A stretch of 64,000 nucleotides of DNA from Lonicera japonica (taxonomy: Eukaryota > Streptophyta > Magnoliopsida > Dipsacales > Caprifoliaceae), in NCBI GenBank assembly GCA_021464415.1, contig CM038471.1, forward strand, positions 28,431,234 to 28,495,233, in the 5' to 3' direction. This document shows, piece after piece, positions 10,816 through 20,970 of the stretch. The translations under genes and the position numbers were made by a program. Position 1 is the first letter of the stretch, and each line of letters starts with the position of its first letter. Under the pieces are notes generated by a model, which saw only the letters and a program-made list of their open reading frames with translations, searched no databases and had not been told where the DNA came from.

Positions 10816-12250
10816 ATGGTTCAAACTAGAAGCCATCAGATTGGTGAGAATTCAAACGTAGTCCCTGTTGTAGATCCAAATCCTATCCCAAATATGAACC
10901 TGAATACAAATAGACCTGTAGTTACAGTGTCCAGACAACCTATTCTAAACCATTCCCATACTCATTCATCAAATAACCTTTACGAGCCCAACTATCCTGA
11001 AGGAGATGCTCCTGTTTTAAATGAATCTGCCGTAATGGTTAAATTACGGCGAGAAAATGAAATACTCTCACAACTCCTTAAGGAACAGATGCTTAAGAAA
11101 GTGGCAGATAAACCATTCAAATTGGCTGAACTGAGAGAGGCTGAGACGATTGTCTCTTCCCCAAAGGATGAATATGATGAGGTTAATTCGAAAAGAAGGT
11201 TTAATGAAGGTATTATTGAAGAAAAGGAACGCCAAGCCAGTCCAAACTGGTCAAGATATCATAGTGTTTTTGAACGATTGGAAACAAAGGGAGTTTGTAA
11301 GCCTAATAAGGTGACCAAGTCAGTACAGGTAGTTGAAGGGAAGGAAAACCCGTTGAACAACTGGGCAGAGAAAGATTTGTGAAAGTTAATCCATTCAGCC
11401 ATAGCCGATAAGACAAAGGATGAGAAGTCGGCTGCAGAATTAGCGAGGAGAGCCATGGGAGAAGATCACGGTTCCTCGTTTACTAAGCGCATTCAGAACG
11501 TGCCGCCTTCGAAGAAATTCAGACAACCGAAATTCAATATCTATGATGGCCGATCATGTCCGTCACTACAAGCAAGTTATGGCTTACTGGAGAGGCGAGG
11601 AACCTCACATGTGCAGGATGTTCCCAGCCAGTTTAGGGGACACTGCGTTTAGGTGGTTTGATAAGCTACCCCCCGCAAAGATTAATAGCTTCAGAGAGCT
11701 GGCCGAGTAATTCACTGCTCGATTCATTACCAATAGTAGAATGATTAAGGGTCTCGAAGCTTTAACCCAACTCAGGAAGAAACAAAGTGAAACCCTGCGT
11801 GAGTATTCTCAACGGTATTTTGAATTGTATCAAGAAGCTGAAGACTGTGATCCAAGATTCGCTCTCAGTACCTTCAAGTTTGGTTTGCCATACGACAGCA
11901 ATGGTATCTACAATGACCTAACGTGCCGACCTCCCTAAACGTTCAATGATTTACTTGCTCGGGTTGACGAATTCTCAAGAGTGAAGGACGACGATAAAGC
12001 AATGAACAAGCAACAGGGGTTCCAAAGGGACAGAAATGGGAATCGCGATCGAAGGGATGACAATCATGACAAAAAGAATAAAAAGGGACAATGATCAGAA
12101 AGACAGTGGTGATGATGACAACAAATTGAATGCTTTCAAAGGTGTGAATACGGTGTTTAATAAGCCCATCCATAAAATCATGCACGAAATTAAAAACGAA
12201 GAGTTTTTCAGATGGCCGAGGCCTATGCTCGGCGATCCTAAAACACGGAA
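10816..12250 (+). pseudogene. Decayed gag of the outer Tat element
   Basis: ATG at 10816 (MVQTRSHQIGENSNV) opens a 188-codon N-terminal part ending at TGA 11380-11382. The frame then continues in pieces: AMGEDHGSSFTKRIQNVPPS, after a shift AYWRGEEPHMCRMFPASLGD, TAFRWFDKLPPAKINSFREL, and MIKGLEALTQLRKKQSETLR with EYSQRYFELYQEAEDCD. The last three are the conserved Ty3 capsid region (W-F-x-L-P, FRELA, QxxSETLREY). At least three in-frame stops (about 11380, 11708 and 11936) and frameshifts interrupt it. Downstream a basic, Asp-rich stretch (12030-12110) precedes the protease. The product would be the capsid protein packaging element RNA. Confidence 0.75.
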
Positions 12251-12262
12251 TTCCACACTCAA

Positions 12263-12865
12263 ATGTTCCTATCATATGAAGTAAAATCGAATGAGCAACC
12301 AAGAATGGCTAAGGAAAAGCGTACTTCGGCTCAAGCGACCAAACCTATTGTTGGGATAATTGAAGCTATACACGATGTTGTCAACAAGTCAGAAGCAACA
12401 AGGAACCATCTGCAAGCACGTTTGGCTCGAGCAAAATTATGGGCAGAGGCTCATCCAGTTAAAGAAGTCATGTCAATATCGGCTCCTCCGAAACGGGATC
12501 GGGAGAATAATGTGATCTATCAATTATCTTTTTCAGAAGAAGACTTGGAGGGGGTAGATTTTCCCCATAATGATGCTTTGGTTATAATGGCCAATATCTG
12601 CAACTTCGATGTCAAGCGAGTGTTGATTGATCCAGGCAGTTCTTCTGAAGTAATGTATCTGAAAGCCTACAACGAGCTGAAACCGTTCATTTCAAGCAAA
12701 TATATTCGGCAAGTAGATTCCCCAATTTACAGCTTCAGTGGTGATGCAGTCTGGCCGATTTGTGTTGTTAGTGTTCCGGTCCGAATTGGAGAAATGGTTG
12801 TAGTAACAGATTTTTTCGTGATGAATATTGAAACTCCGTATAATGCTTTGCTCGGACGAAATTAG
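12263..12865 (+). pseudogene. Gag end and protease of the outer element
   Basis: An open frame of 200 codons. The first half (VVNKSEATRNHLQARLARAK) is linker. Residues 104-150 read SFSEEDLEGVDFPHNDALVI and then VKRVLIDPGSSSEVMY, the retropepsin active-site strand with DPGSS in place of the usual D-T/S-G. ETPYNALLGRN near the end is the conserved flap-to-C-terminal strand of Ty3 proteases. It stops at TAG 12863-12865, just where pol should continue. Thr to Pro at the active site suggests loss of activity. Confidence 0.7.
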
Positions 12866-13268
12866 CTTGGAAAAATAAGGGCTGTCGCCTCACCGTTCCA
12901 TCAAAAACTAAAATTTCCCACTCCTAAGGGGGGGTGTGATTCGAGGCAAACAAGAGGATGCTAGATACTGTTTCAATTTGGCAATCAGAGGATCACTGTC
13001 GAAAATGAAGGAAACAACATATGCTGAGCAGGCGAACTCGGCCCACAAGTCGGCCAAATCTATTGAGCAAAATAATGAAGAAACAGGAAAGGAAAGTGAT
13101 GTGCCCGAACCCTCGAATCAGAGGAAGGGTAAGGAGCATAAGAAATAGCAACCAAAGAGCAGTCCCCCTGTCGATGGTGGGGTCTGGGGACGACCAGAAG
13201 AAAGGGTTTTCGAAGACCTACTTAAAACCCTCGTAGTAGAAGGGTCAGATGATAGGGAGAAACATTTT

Positions 13269-13939
13269 TTGATCGGCAGCGATCTGACAGCAGAACAAAG
13301 GGAAGATCTCACCGAATTTTTAAGAAAGAATGTTGACATGTTCGCCTGGCAACCCTATGATATGCCTGGAATGTCAGCAGATGTAATGTGCCACAAGTTA
13401 CATATAAACCCTACTTTTAAGCCAATTAAACAAAAGCCGCGCCGGACGTCACCCGAAAAGGCTATGGCTGTAGAAGAAGAAGTCCAAAAATTTATTAAAG
13501 CTGGAACTATATGAGAAGCTGACTTTTCGGAATGGATATCTAACCCGGTGGTAGTTAAAAAGAAGAACGAAAAATGGAGGGTATGTATTGACTTCACCGA
13601 TTTGAACAAGGCCTGCCCCCAAAGATAACTTTCCAATGGCCAGAATCGATCAATTGGTAGACTCGGCAGCCGGTCATCGAAGATTCAGTTTTCTGAACGC
13701 ATATTCGGGGTACCACCAAATTTCATTGTTTGGGCCAGACCAGGATTGTATCACTTTCATCACCACGATGGGATTGTATTGTTACAAAGTCATACCTTTC
13801 GGCCTTAAGAATGTCGAAGCCAGTTATCAGCGACTAGTTACCAAAATGTTCCATGACGAAATCGGAAAAACTATGAAAGTTTATGTGGATGACATGCTGG
13901 TGAAAAGTAAACAGGAAGCCGATCATATCAAGGACTTGG
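13269..13939 (+). pseudogene. Partial reverse transcriptase of outer element, cut by guest
   Basis: First frame: FAWQPYDMPGMSADVMCHKL, then KQKPRRTSPEKAMAVEEEVQ, a TGA at about 13512, then KKKNEKWRVCIDFTDLNKAC. After a one-base frame change: FSFLNAYSGYHQI, VIPFGLKNVEASYQRL and MKVYVDDMLVKSKQE with the catalytic YVDD. The frame ends at 13939 where a minus-strand LTR begins, so the thumb, RNase H and integrase are missing here and are not found elsewhere in the element. The word order (DMPG, PVVVKKKN, YSGYHQI) is that of Ty3/Tat RT. Confidence 0.85.
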
Positions 13940-15451
13940 TGTGAGAATCCACAAATGCGACCCTCGGGTCTCTCTCACGTCCTTGGGCGTCTGAAACGTC
14001 GGAAGGGGATTCCGTCGTTCTATTTGCTTCTTTTGGGTTTGATAATCTCTTAATCGAGTGTTCCTCTATCCTATTTCTAGATGCAAGAGGGTTCATTCAG
14101 AGTCGCCAGTACGTTTTACGAGAAAACGAATAAAATAGTGGTGTAAGAGGAAAGGCTACAAATAAGCCTTTCTTTACACATTTGTCTACGAAACCAGGAT
14201 TCTATAGGGTTCGAAAACTATGTTACGGATTGGAAAGGTGTTAAGCACCCATTCCGCCCTTTCGGTCTCTAGGGGACTTACATGTTTATTTTATGTTGAA
14301 AAACTTGGATGCTTTAATTGACAGTCTACTACTTTTAAAATGAGAAACCCTAATTTCCAGGAAGAACGGGAAAGGGTATGAAAGCCTTTGTGTTCCGAGA
14401 TCCGATGTTTTGTTTTAAGAGAAAACATAAATACAAATGACAAACATTGTTGTTTTTTAAAGAGAGAGTTTCCCGTATTATTTCTCAGATAACAACGATT
14501 TTTTCGGGTTTTAACTTCTTTTGGAAAAGTTCGGATCTTGTATCGAAACTAATTTAATATGGAATCAGAACACTTGAGGGGAGTTTTTACCAGGCATATT
14601 ACAATTTATGAAAGAGATAGGATATACTGAGTTTTAAATTCCTAAGTAGGTTTTATCGGTCAGGATTTTGAAAACAGAATTTATCCGGATGATAATGTAC
14701 TTACTTTTCTGGTTTTGCAAATGATTTTATCAGGGTCTTTTGTTTTGAAAACAGTAGACTATTTGTAACTTGGCAATAAGTTTATTCAAATAAAACGTGG
14801 ACAAAATGACAGAAGGAAAACAAGTACACAGATATCTAATGTTTAAATACTAGAAGAGACTTTCTTTACCTTCCCGACGAGAATAATAATAAGAAAGAAA
14901 ATATAATACGACAGAGAGATCTTCGGTGATAATAATTTTTTTCTTCTTCAGATATTTTCGAGAATTTGATTCCAGAGACGGGACACGTCGAGTGTCGAGA
15001 ATAGATTCGATAATTCTTCAGAAATAATACGATAATCGAGAATGCTCGACGAAAGACTAGAAAATCAGATATAAGCCAATAATTCTTCAATCCCAAGTTG
15101 TTGTCTTTAATCTTTGAGGGGTGTTGGCCTATTTATAGTGGTGGGGGAGAGTATGTCGCGCGACATGTCCCCAAAAAGGGCATGTGTCGCGCGACAATGG
15201 GTATCATGTCGCGCGACAAACAACTGAAATGATGTTTCCGACAGACTGATGTGTCAGAGAGTGGATGGTAGGGTTATTGTCGCGTGACATGTTCCCAAAA
15301 AGTGCATGTTTTCACTTTAAAAATAGGTTTGTTTGGCCAACAAAACCTTTCGGGGCAGTTTTGGGTGCTCGGGTGAGTTCTGGACTCCAAAAATAGTACT
15401 TCTCAAAGGTCGTTAGGGTTCTTGCGGGGGTCATGGATCGGGGTGTCTACA
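13940..15451 (-). repeat. 3' LTR of the minus-strand Tat element
   Basis: 1,512 bp, bounded TGTGAGAATCC and GGTGTCTACA on the plus strand (TG...CA). On the minus strand it contains a TATA box (15137-15130), then a U5-like block GAAAGGGCGGAATGGGTGC near 14270, and CTGGCGACTCTG near 14105. Next to its right border the minus strand has the purine run GAGAGGG, a likely polypurine tract. Confidence 0.75.
15130..15289 (-). promoter_or_regulatory. LTR promoter with CG-rich palindromes
   Basis: Minus-strand TATA box TATAAATA (15137-15130). Upstream of it on that strand are exact copies of TGTCGCGCGACA at 15154-15165, 15185-15196 and 15207-15218, and a one-base variant TGTCGCGTGACA at 15278-15289. 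The nearest copy is 16 bp from the TATA box. The first and last copies are followed by a shared CATGTYCCCAAAAAGKGCATG block, so part of this region is a duplication of about 124 bp. The same palindrome lies before both antisense genes. Confidence 0.75.
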
Positions 15452-15665
15452 AACCCTCTCGACTCAAGTTCCTTACTTGTAAGGAATTGAGGCGACTGGA
15501 AGAAACCGTGGTCCATGGCTCCCGCAAGAACTCTAAGGAAGTGCGTGTATGCAAAAAGTGTTCGTGAATGCCTCCGGAGAGGGCTTGTGTTTGGTTTTGC
15601 ATCCGAAGAGCGCTTGTGTTACCTCATTGCCTCTTTTGAGGACTTTCATTTGCTTCATTTGCCTC

Positions 15666-15975
15666 AGATGGGAGGACTACCATTGTTCCGCTTTGCCTCT
15701 CTGGAAGGGCTTTGTTCTTCTCGTCTTAGGTGGGAGGACTACCATTGCTACACTGTGCCTCTCTGGGAGGGCTTTTGATCTTCTCGTCTCAGGTGGGAGG
15801 ACTACCATTGCTACACTGTGCCTCTCTGGGAGGGCTTTTGATCTTCTCGCCTCAGGTGGGAGGACTACCATTGCTACACTGTGCCTCTCTGGGAGGGCTT
15901 TTGATCTTCTCGCCTCAGGTGGGAAGACTACCATTGCTACACTTTGCCTCTTTGGGAGGGTTTTTGATCTGTGAA
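15666..15975 (+). repeat. 63-bp minisatellite, five copies
   Basis: Units with GGTGGGAGGACTACCATTG start at about 15666, 15728, 15791, 15854 and 15917, so the period is 63 (62 once). Since 63 is 21 codons, all frames stay open across it and produce long spurious ORFs on both strands (motif TTIATLCLSGRAFDLL). It sits between the 3' LTR and the first antisense promoter. Flanking sequence (15540-15660, 16010-16070) has degenerate relatives of GAGGGCTTGTGTT. Confidence 0.8.
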
Positions 15976-16903
15976 AGAAAGAAAATTACCTCTAGGAGGG
16001 CTTTTCGTTAGTATTTTTGCCTCTGGCGAGGGCTTGTGCTCGTGATTTGCCTCGAGGAGGGCTTGTGTTTGTATTCTGGTGAATTTTTTGTTGTCTCTCT
16101 CTTAGACTGCTAGAGTGAGAGAGAGAGAAATTTTGTGAGAGTGAAAAGAGCTTCTCGGGGTTTAATCTCTACCTGGATGTCCATTTCCCGTATCTTTTTG
16201 AAGTTTTACTCTCATATTTTCCTCGAGTGAAAATACTTCTATCAGAAAGCAGTTTTTGGATTTCTTTTGCTCTTCGCAGAGTGATAATTCGAGGTTTTCC
16301 AAACCATCTCTTCTGTATCGTGCTGAAAAGAAAATTTGTATGAAAGGTCAATCTCTGATCTCTGGTCTCTTTTTAATTCTCCCTTTTTGGTGGGCCCACA
16401 TCGTTTTCTATTTTTTTGATGTCCTTATTTCTCCCTCTTTTGGGAAAGACTTTTTCTGGCCTTCTCTGTTTTTGACCAAGAGTCTTTATTATCCCTTTGT
16501 TGTGATCAGGAGCCTTACTTACTCAAAACGAAGCCCTGAGCCGGTTTTGGCCTAGCTGTCACTTTTGGTGTGGCTCTCCCTGTCACTTTACATTTCTGTT
16601 TTTCTTGCTCGCTTTGGGCGCTCATGCGGGTTCTTTCTCTTCTCTACTCTTTCAATTTTTTCTATTCCCGTCTTATTCTGATATTTTGCTTTTTCTCATC
16701 GACGGTCTTGGTCCTTCTTTAGAGATCAGAGACTATCTTAACCGTTCATATTTCGTTCTCGCATTTTCGGAGAGATGATTTGGAAGTCTGTTCCTCGGAT
16801 TTTCATCATGAGTGTGCGGTATTCAGAAAACTGTTTCTCTGAAGCATTCTTGCAGGAGACAAAATGAGACAAAGGTAAAAAAAAATCAAGGGAAGGGACA
16901 ATA

Positions 16904-16986
16904 TGTCGCGCGACATCTCGGTGGAGATCTCTTTGTCGCGCGACAAAGAGCCCATTTGTCGCGCGACAAATTGGTCTATTATATAA
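16904..16986 (+). promoter_or_regulatory. Promoter of antisense gene 1 with three palindromes
   Basis: TATATAA at 16980-16986. Exact TGTCGCGCGACA at 16904-16915, 16934-16945 and 16957-16968. The last two extend to perfect 18-bp palindromes (CTTTGTCGCGCGACAAAG and ATTTGTCGCGCGACAAAT). The nearest core ends 11 bp before TATA. A CT-rich leader (17000-17065) follows, and the first ATG is at 17126. Confidence 0.75.
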
Positions 16987-17125
16987 GCCCTTTGTTGAGC
17001 TCATTCCACCTCATTTCTCTCCTTTCTCTTTCTCTCTCTAGCTCTCTTTCTCTCCTCTCTCAAGCGCAGAAGCCCTGCCGCTTTCCCGATTTTTCTAACT
17101 TTTCTGCTATCCTACCCCTATACTG

Positions 17126-20100
17126 ATGGATCCTGCACAGCCAGATATATTAGAGGGTGACCAGGAGGAGGTCACCTTTACCGATGCTCAGGGCGTTCTC
17201 CGGTGCAGCCCTCACCATGATGACTGGGAGGACCTCGACTGGTACGGTGAGGATGGGTGGACCGCGGTCGGGCGGTGGTCTACCAAGACGTTATCCGGGC
17301 TGCTCCAGTCTCGGATGTTCCATGGCTCTTGATGGAGCCTGTTTCTCACGAGATCCGTCGACGATCTCTGGTATGTTTTCCTGAAATTCTTTCTTTGTTT
17401 GATTATTTACTTCGTTTCCTGCATGTATTTAAACAATTCTCGTATTTAGTATACATGTCTGCCTAGAAATAACGTCCGATTTAGTGAACACATACTTTTA
17501 CTTGTGATACTCTTTTAGGTTTTTTAAAAAATTACATAATGTACCCCCATAACTCTATGACTCTCATAATTACACCAAAGTACCCTTAGGTTTGGAAAAT
17601 TACATAATTTACCCTTATAACCCTCTAACTCTCATAATTACATCAAAGTACCCTCAGGTTTTGGAAAATTACATAATTTACCCTTATAACCCTATAACTC
17701 TCGTAATTACGCCAAAGTACACTTAAGTTTTGGAAAATTACATAATTTACCCTTATAACTCTATAACTCTTATAATTACACCAAAGTACCCTCAGGCTTG
17801 GAAAATTACATAATTTACCCTTATAACCCTATAACTCTCATAATTACGCCAAAGTACCCTCAGGTTTTGGAAAATTACATAATTTGCCCCTATAACCCTA
17901 TAACTTTCATAATTACATCAAAGTACCCTCAGGTTTAGAAAATTACATAATTTTCCCCTATAACCCTATAACTCTCGTAATTACGCCAAAGTACCCTCAG
18001 GTTACTTATATTTATCTCCGTTTTGTCTGCAGTGGGTCGGCCAAGGTTGGGGTTCCCCCAACACTATTTCATTAGAGTGGCGACAGGCACCGACCCCTTT
18101 CTAAGAGTTGCTTCTTACGACTCCTTTCGATTCTCTCTTTGACGCCCTCCCAGAGCGAGTATCTAGGGCAGCGGTTTTGGTGTCGGCGCTCGCCTCCCAT
18201 TGGTGGGATACTACTCACACCTTTCATTGGAGCTGGGGCGAGATGACGATGACCCCCCTGGACCTATTTGCTTTGATCGGGTTCCTTCAGGGGAGGTCCC
18301 TATCCAGATTGATGTCCCCTTGCGTCTGATGGTAGAGGGCATCGTCGGTGCACTAGGATGGTTTCCAGAGCGACGAAGTTCCGGTGATACGATTTCTCGG
18401 GCTGTTTTGGTCACGCGTCTGACGACCGAGAGAGCCAGATTGATTGCTTCAAGGGCGCCAATAACACGCCAGGAGGCGCGTCAGTATGCCCGCGTCCTTC
18501 TCTTACTGACGCTCCACGATTTGTTCGAGGCCCGTGGGGGGGACACGGTCCATCTCTGGTGGCTGCCCTATCTCCGAGATTTTAGTATTATGTTCGACTA
18601 TGACTGGGGTGGCTTTATTCTTGCCGTCCTTTATGATGCTATGGACCAGGTTTCCCGTCATTTGGCCCTGAACCTCAAAGGCTTTTCTTTGCTGTGGGAG
18701 GTATATACTTTTGTCCTTTTATCTTTGCTTTAGTCCTTTATATATTACCTATTAATTGTTGCTGATATTCTTTATTTTTTCTCTTCAGAGTTGGTTCGTG
18801 GCGTATACCCGTCTGGGTCGCGCCCAGGTGGATCTTCTCGTTGAGAACGACTATCAGTTCCCCCTTTTTCACCGATTCATTGCGGGGAACTATAGGGCTC
18901 CCTATGTATACCGGACTCGGGAGACCGGAGCTGCTGCGGTCCACGACCTGTTGGAGGAGCAGGTAAATGTCTTAGTATTCCTTTTTAATAAATAAATAGT
19001 AAATGGAATATAAATAATTGAAATAAAATTTTGTTCTTTTGTTTTAGATTGAGTGGGCTCCCTAGGGTGATCTAGGTCTCCATTTTGGATATGGCCGCGC
19101 TTTGACCGCCTCGAGGACTAGGCGGCTGATTAGGGACGAGTATGGCCTCCATTTCTATCTGGGCGAGAGAGTTATCCGCCAGCACACACCGGCCCAGTGG
19201 CCCTGAGTTTTTTTATTTCCACCGGTTCTGATGAGACGGACGGGCGAGATTGACCCGGTGATGGTGCAGGCCTTGGTTGATGGGCTCGACTTTCAGACGT
19301 TTACCTAAGAGGGAGACTACACTGTCTTTGCTGCCCATTATTTGATGAGGGAGCCGAAGGGGACTCGAGGACGGGTCTTCTACAAGAGATACCGGGCGTT
19401 GGGAGGCGATCCCAACTACATACGGGGACAGACTCATTTGTCCAGGACGGTCCCCGGTCCCCGGTCATCTGCCACCTGTCCCCGATTAGAGGGACAATAT
19501 TCTGGATTCTGACGATGAGGATCCCGAGGGGGAGAGGGGTATTCCTGCTGCTGGAGACGATAGACCTGAGGGAGGCGAGGGAGGTGGGGCAACTGCGGTT
19601 CCAGAGCAGTCGCCTCAGACAACGCCTAGAGAGGAGCAGCATGCTGAGAGAGGGGGAGCAGATTTTTTCGAGCGGTCCTAGGAGCCTACGGACTTCGGGG
19701 TCGACTATGAGCAGTTTGGGCAGACCCCTCCTGCTGCTGCCGCCACTCCTTCTAGTGGGGTCCCGCCTCTGAGAGCGACTTCCATTGCTGATCCTCTGGG
19801 TGTCCGTACCTATGCTACGCTTACCCCTCTTTCATCGGCTGCTATGGGCCCTCTGGCCCGTTCTCCTGGTCTCGGTGGTTCTTCTTCCCGATCCCTCCTA
19901 TTCCCGATCCGTGAGGAGGGCGGGTCTACTTCTGCGGCGGTACCGGCAGGTCCATCTGTTCCTCCGGTTGACATTCCATCCCTTCCTCGGGATATTACTT
20001 ACGTTGGTGCCGGTCTTCGCTGCTATACCGTGCCCGAGTATCTTTTACCCGAGGATACTTTTGATTATCTAGGCGGCCGCGTGGGTGACGAGGTATGTCC

Positions 20101-20549
20101 TTTCATTTCTGTCTTCTGCTGTTCTTTTATATCTGTTTATCTTAAAAATGTGTTAATTCCCTCTCTTATGTCTTTTGCAGCGGCTGAGTGTTCGTGCTGC
20201 AGATCTGAGAGCTCTCCATGCCCAGTACCTCTACAACTGGAACCTCCTCCAGTTCGTCGGTCGGGACCCCACGACGTACATGCGCGATTACTAGAGGGCG
20301 ATCGATGTATCTCTACGGGTGGATGACCCTTTGTCCTCCTCTCGCGCTCGGACAGAGTCTCGAAGGAGCAGTAGCCGGACCTCCAGGCGTTCACGATCTT
20401 CAGTGATCCGCCCTACAGCTCCGGTTCAGCCGACGGGGCCCTCTCAGGCAGTAGTTCCTTCTCATTCGGATGTCCCTGTGGTCGATCCTACTCCGGAGGA
20501 GGGTTTTGGTGACAGTGGGAGCGTGTCAAAGCGCACTAGGATATATTAG
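17126..20549 (+). pseudogene. Antisense gene 1: plant mobile domain protein, five exons
   Basis: A spliced gene on the strand opposite to its host transposon. Exons with GT-AG borders: 17126-17370, 18033-18700, 18789-18962, 19048-20092 and 20181-20549. Exon 1 starts MDPAQPDILEGDQEEVTFTD. Exon 2 gives ASHWWDTTHTFHWSWGEMTM, then TRQEARQYARVLLLLTLHD and DTVHLWWLPYLRDF with WGGFILAVLYDAM. Exon 3 starts SWFVAYTRLGRAQVDLLVEN. Exon 4 has YLGERVIRQHTPAQWP. This order (THTFH..GEMT, Y-A-R-LL, W-x-x-A-LY, R-V-I-R-Q) is the aminotransferase-like plant mobile domain (PMD). Exons 4-5 end in a low-complexity Ser/Arg/Pro tail. Frame changes in exons 1 and 2 and several in-frame stops (for example in exon 4 after IEWAP) show decay. 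PMD proteins are linked to silencing in plants and also occur in transposons; the role here is unknown. Confidence 0.7.
17532..18005 (+). repeat. 68-69-bp satellite array in intron 1 of antisense gene 1
   Basis: Seven copies starting TTACATAAT at 17532, 17600, 17669, 17738, 17806, 17875 and 17943. Each has a TATAACCCTATAACTCT-like block and CCAAAGTACCCTCAGG. Spacing is 68-69 bp throughout. The array fills most of the intron. Confidence 0.85.
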
Positions 20550-20853
20550 TTTTTCCTGCATTTTGTTAGTTTCAGACATGTAGTTTATTTTTAGACATGT
20601 AGACAGAGATTTTAGTTTTTGAAAACTGTTCTTTTATTGGATTTATGAAAAATATTTATTTGTGTGTGATGATATACATTTGTTCCTTATCTGTGATGAG
20701 AAATAAATTTAGGAGCCATACCTTGTAACGCAGTGGTACTTAATGTTCCTGTAAAAGAACATAGTGAGCACACATGCATTCAAAAGTGATTCTTTTGGCA
20801 AAAATGACTCTTATGTGTAAAAAAGGCAAAAATAGGGCTACACCAAAGATGAT

Positions 20854-20931
20854 TGTCGCTCGACAATCCCTCTTGGATATAGGTTTGTCGCGCGACAAAC
20901 ATGTACAGGACCCTCGTTTTTGCTATAAATA
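20854..20931 (+). promoter_or_regulatory. Promoter of antisense gene 2 with two palindromes
   Basis: TATAAATA at 20924-20931. One exact TGTCGCGCGACA at 20886-20897, extending to the 18-bp palindrome GTTTGTCGCGCGACAAAC, and a one-base variant TGTCGCTCGACA at 20854-20865 that lies in ATTGTCGCTCGACAAT. The exact copy ends 26 bp before TATA. The ATG follows 40 bp after TATA at 20971. Confidence 0.75.
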
Positions 20932-20970
20932 CATCCATCCTCCTTCCTTCATCCCCACACCTTTCCCAAA

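Noticed and set aside
14100..14112. CTGGCGACTCTG read as a primer-binding site
   Set aside because: A similar site occurs inside the left LTR and is followed by about 100-160 bp of shared sequence up to the LTR end, so it is internal to the LTR.
15549..15974. 141-codon ORF on plus and 85-codon ORF on minus
   Set aside because: Created by the 63-bp minisatellite; frames stay open only because the period is a multiple of three.
17532..18005. Regular repeats resembling a CRISPR array
   Set aside because: Units are contiguous tandem copies without unique spacers, in a plant genome.
18211..18414. Minus-strand ORFs across 18-24 kb such as 18211-18414 and 21483-21743
   Set aside because: Shadows of the plus-strand PMD and DUF7745-like genes.
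15154..20897. Palindrome as a known CAMTA (VCGCGB) or E2F site
   Set aside because: TCGCGCGA does not satisfy VCGCGB on either strand and differs from the E2F consensus.
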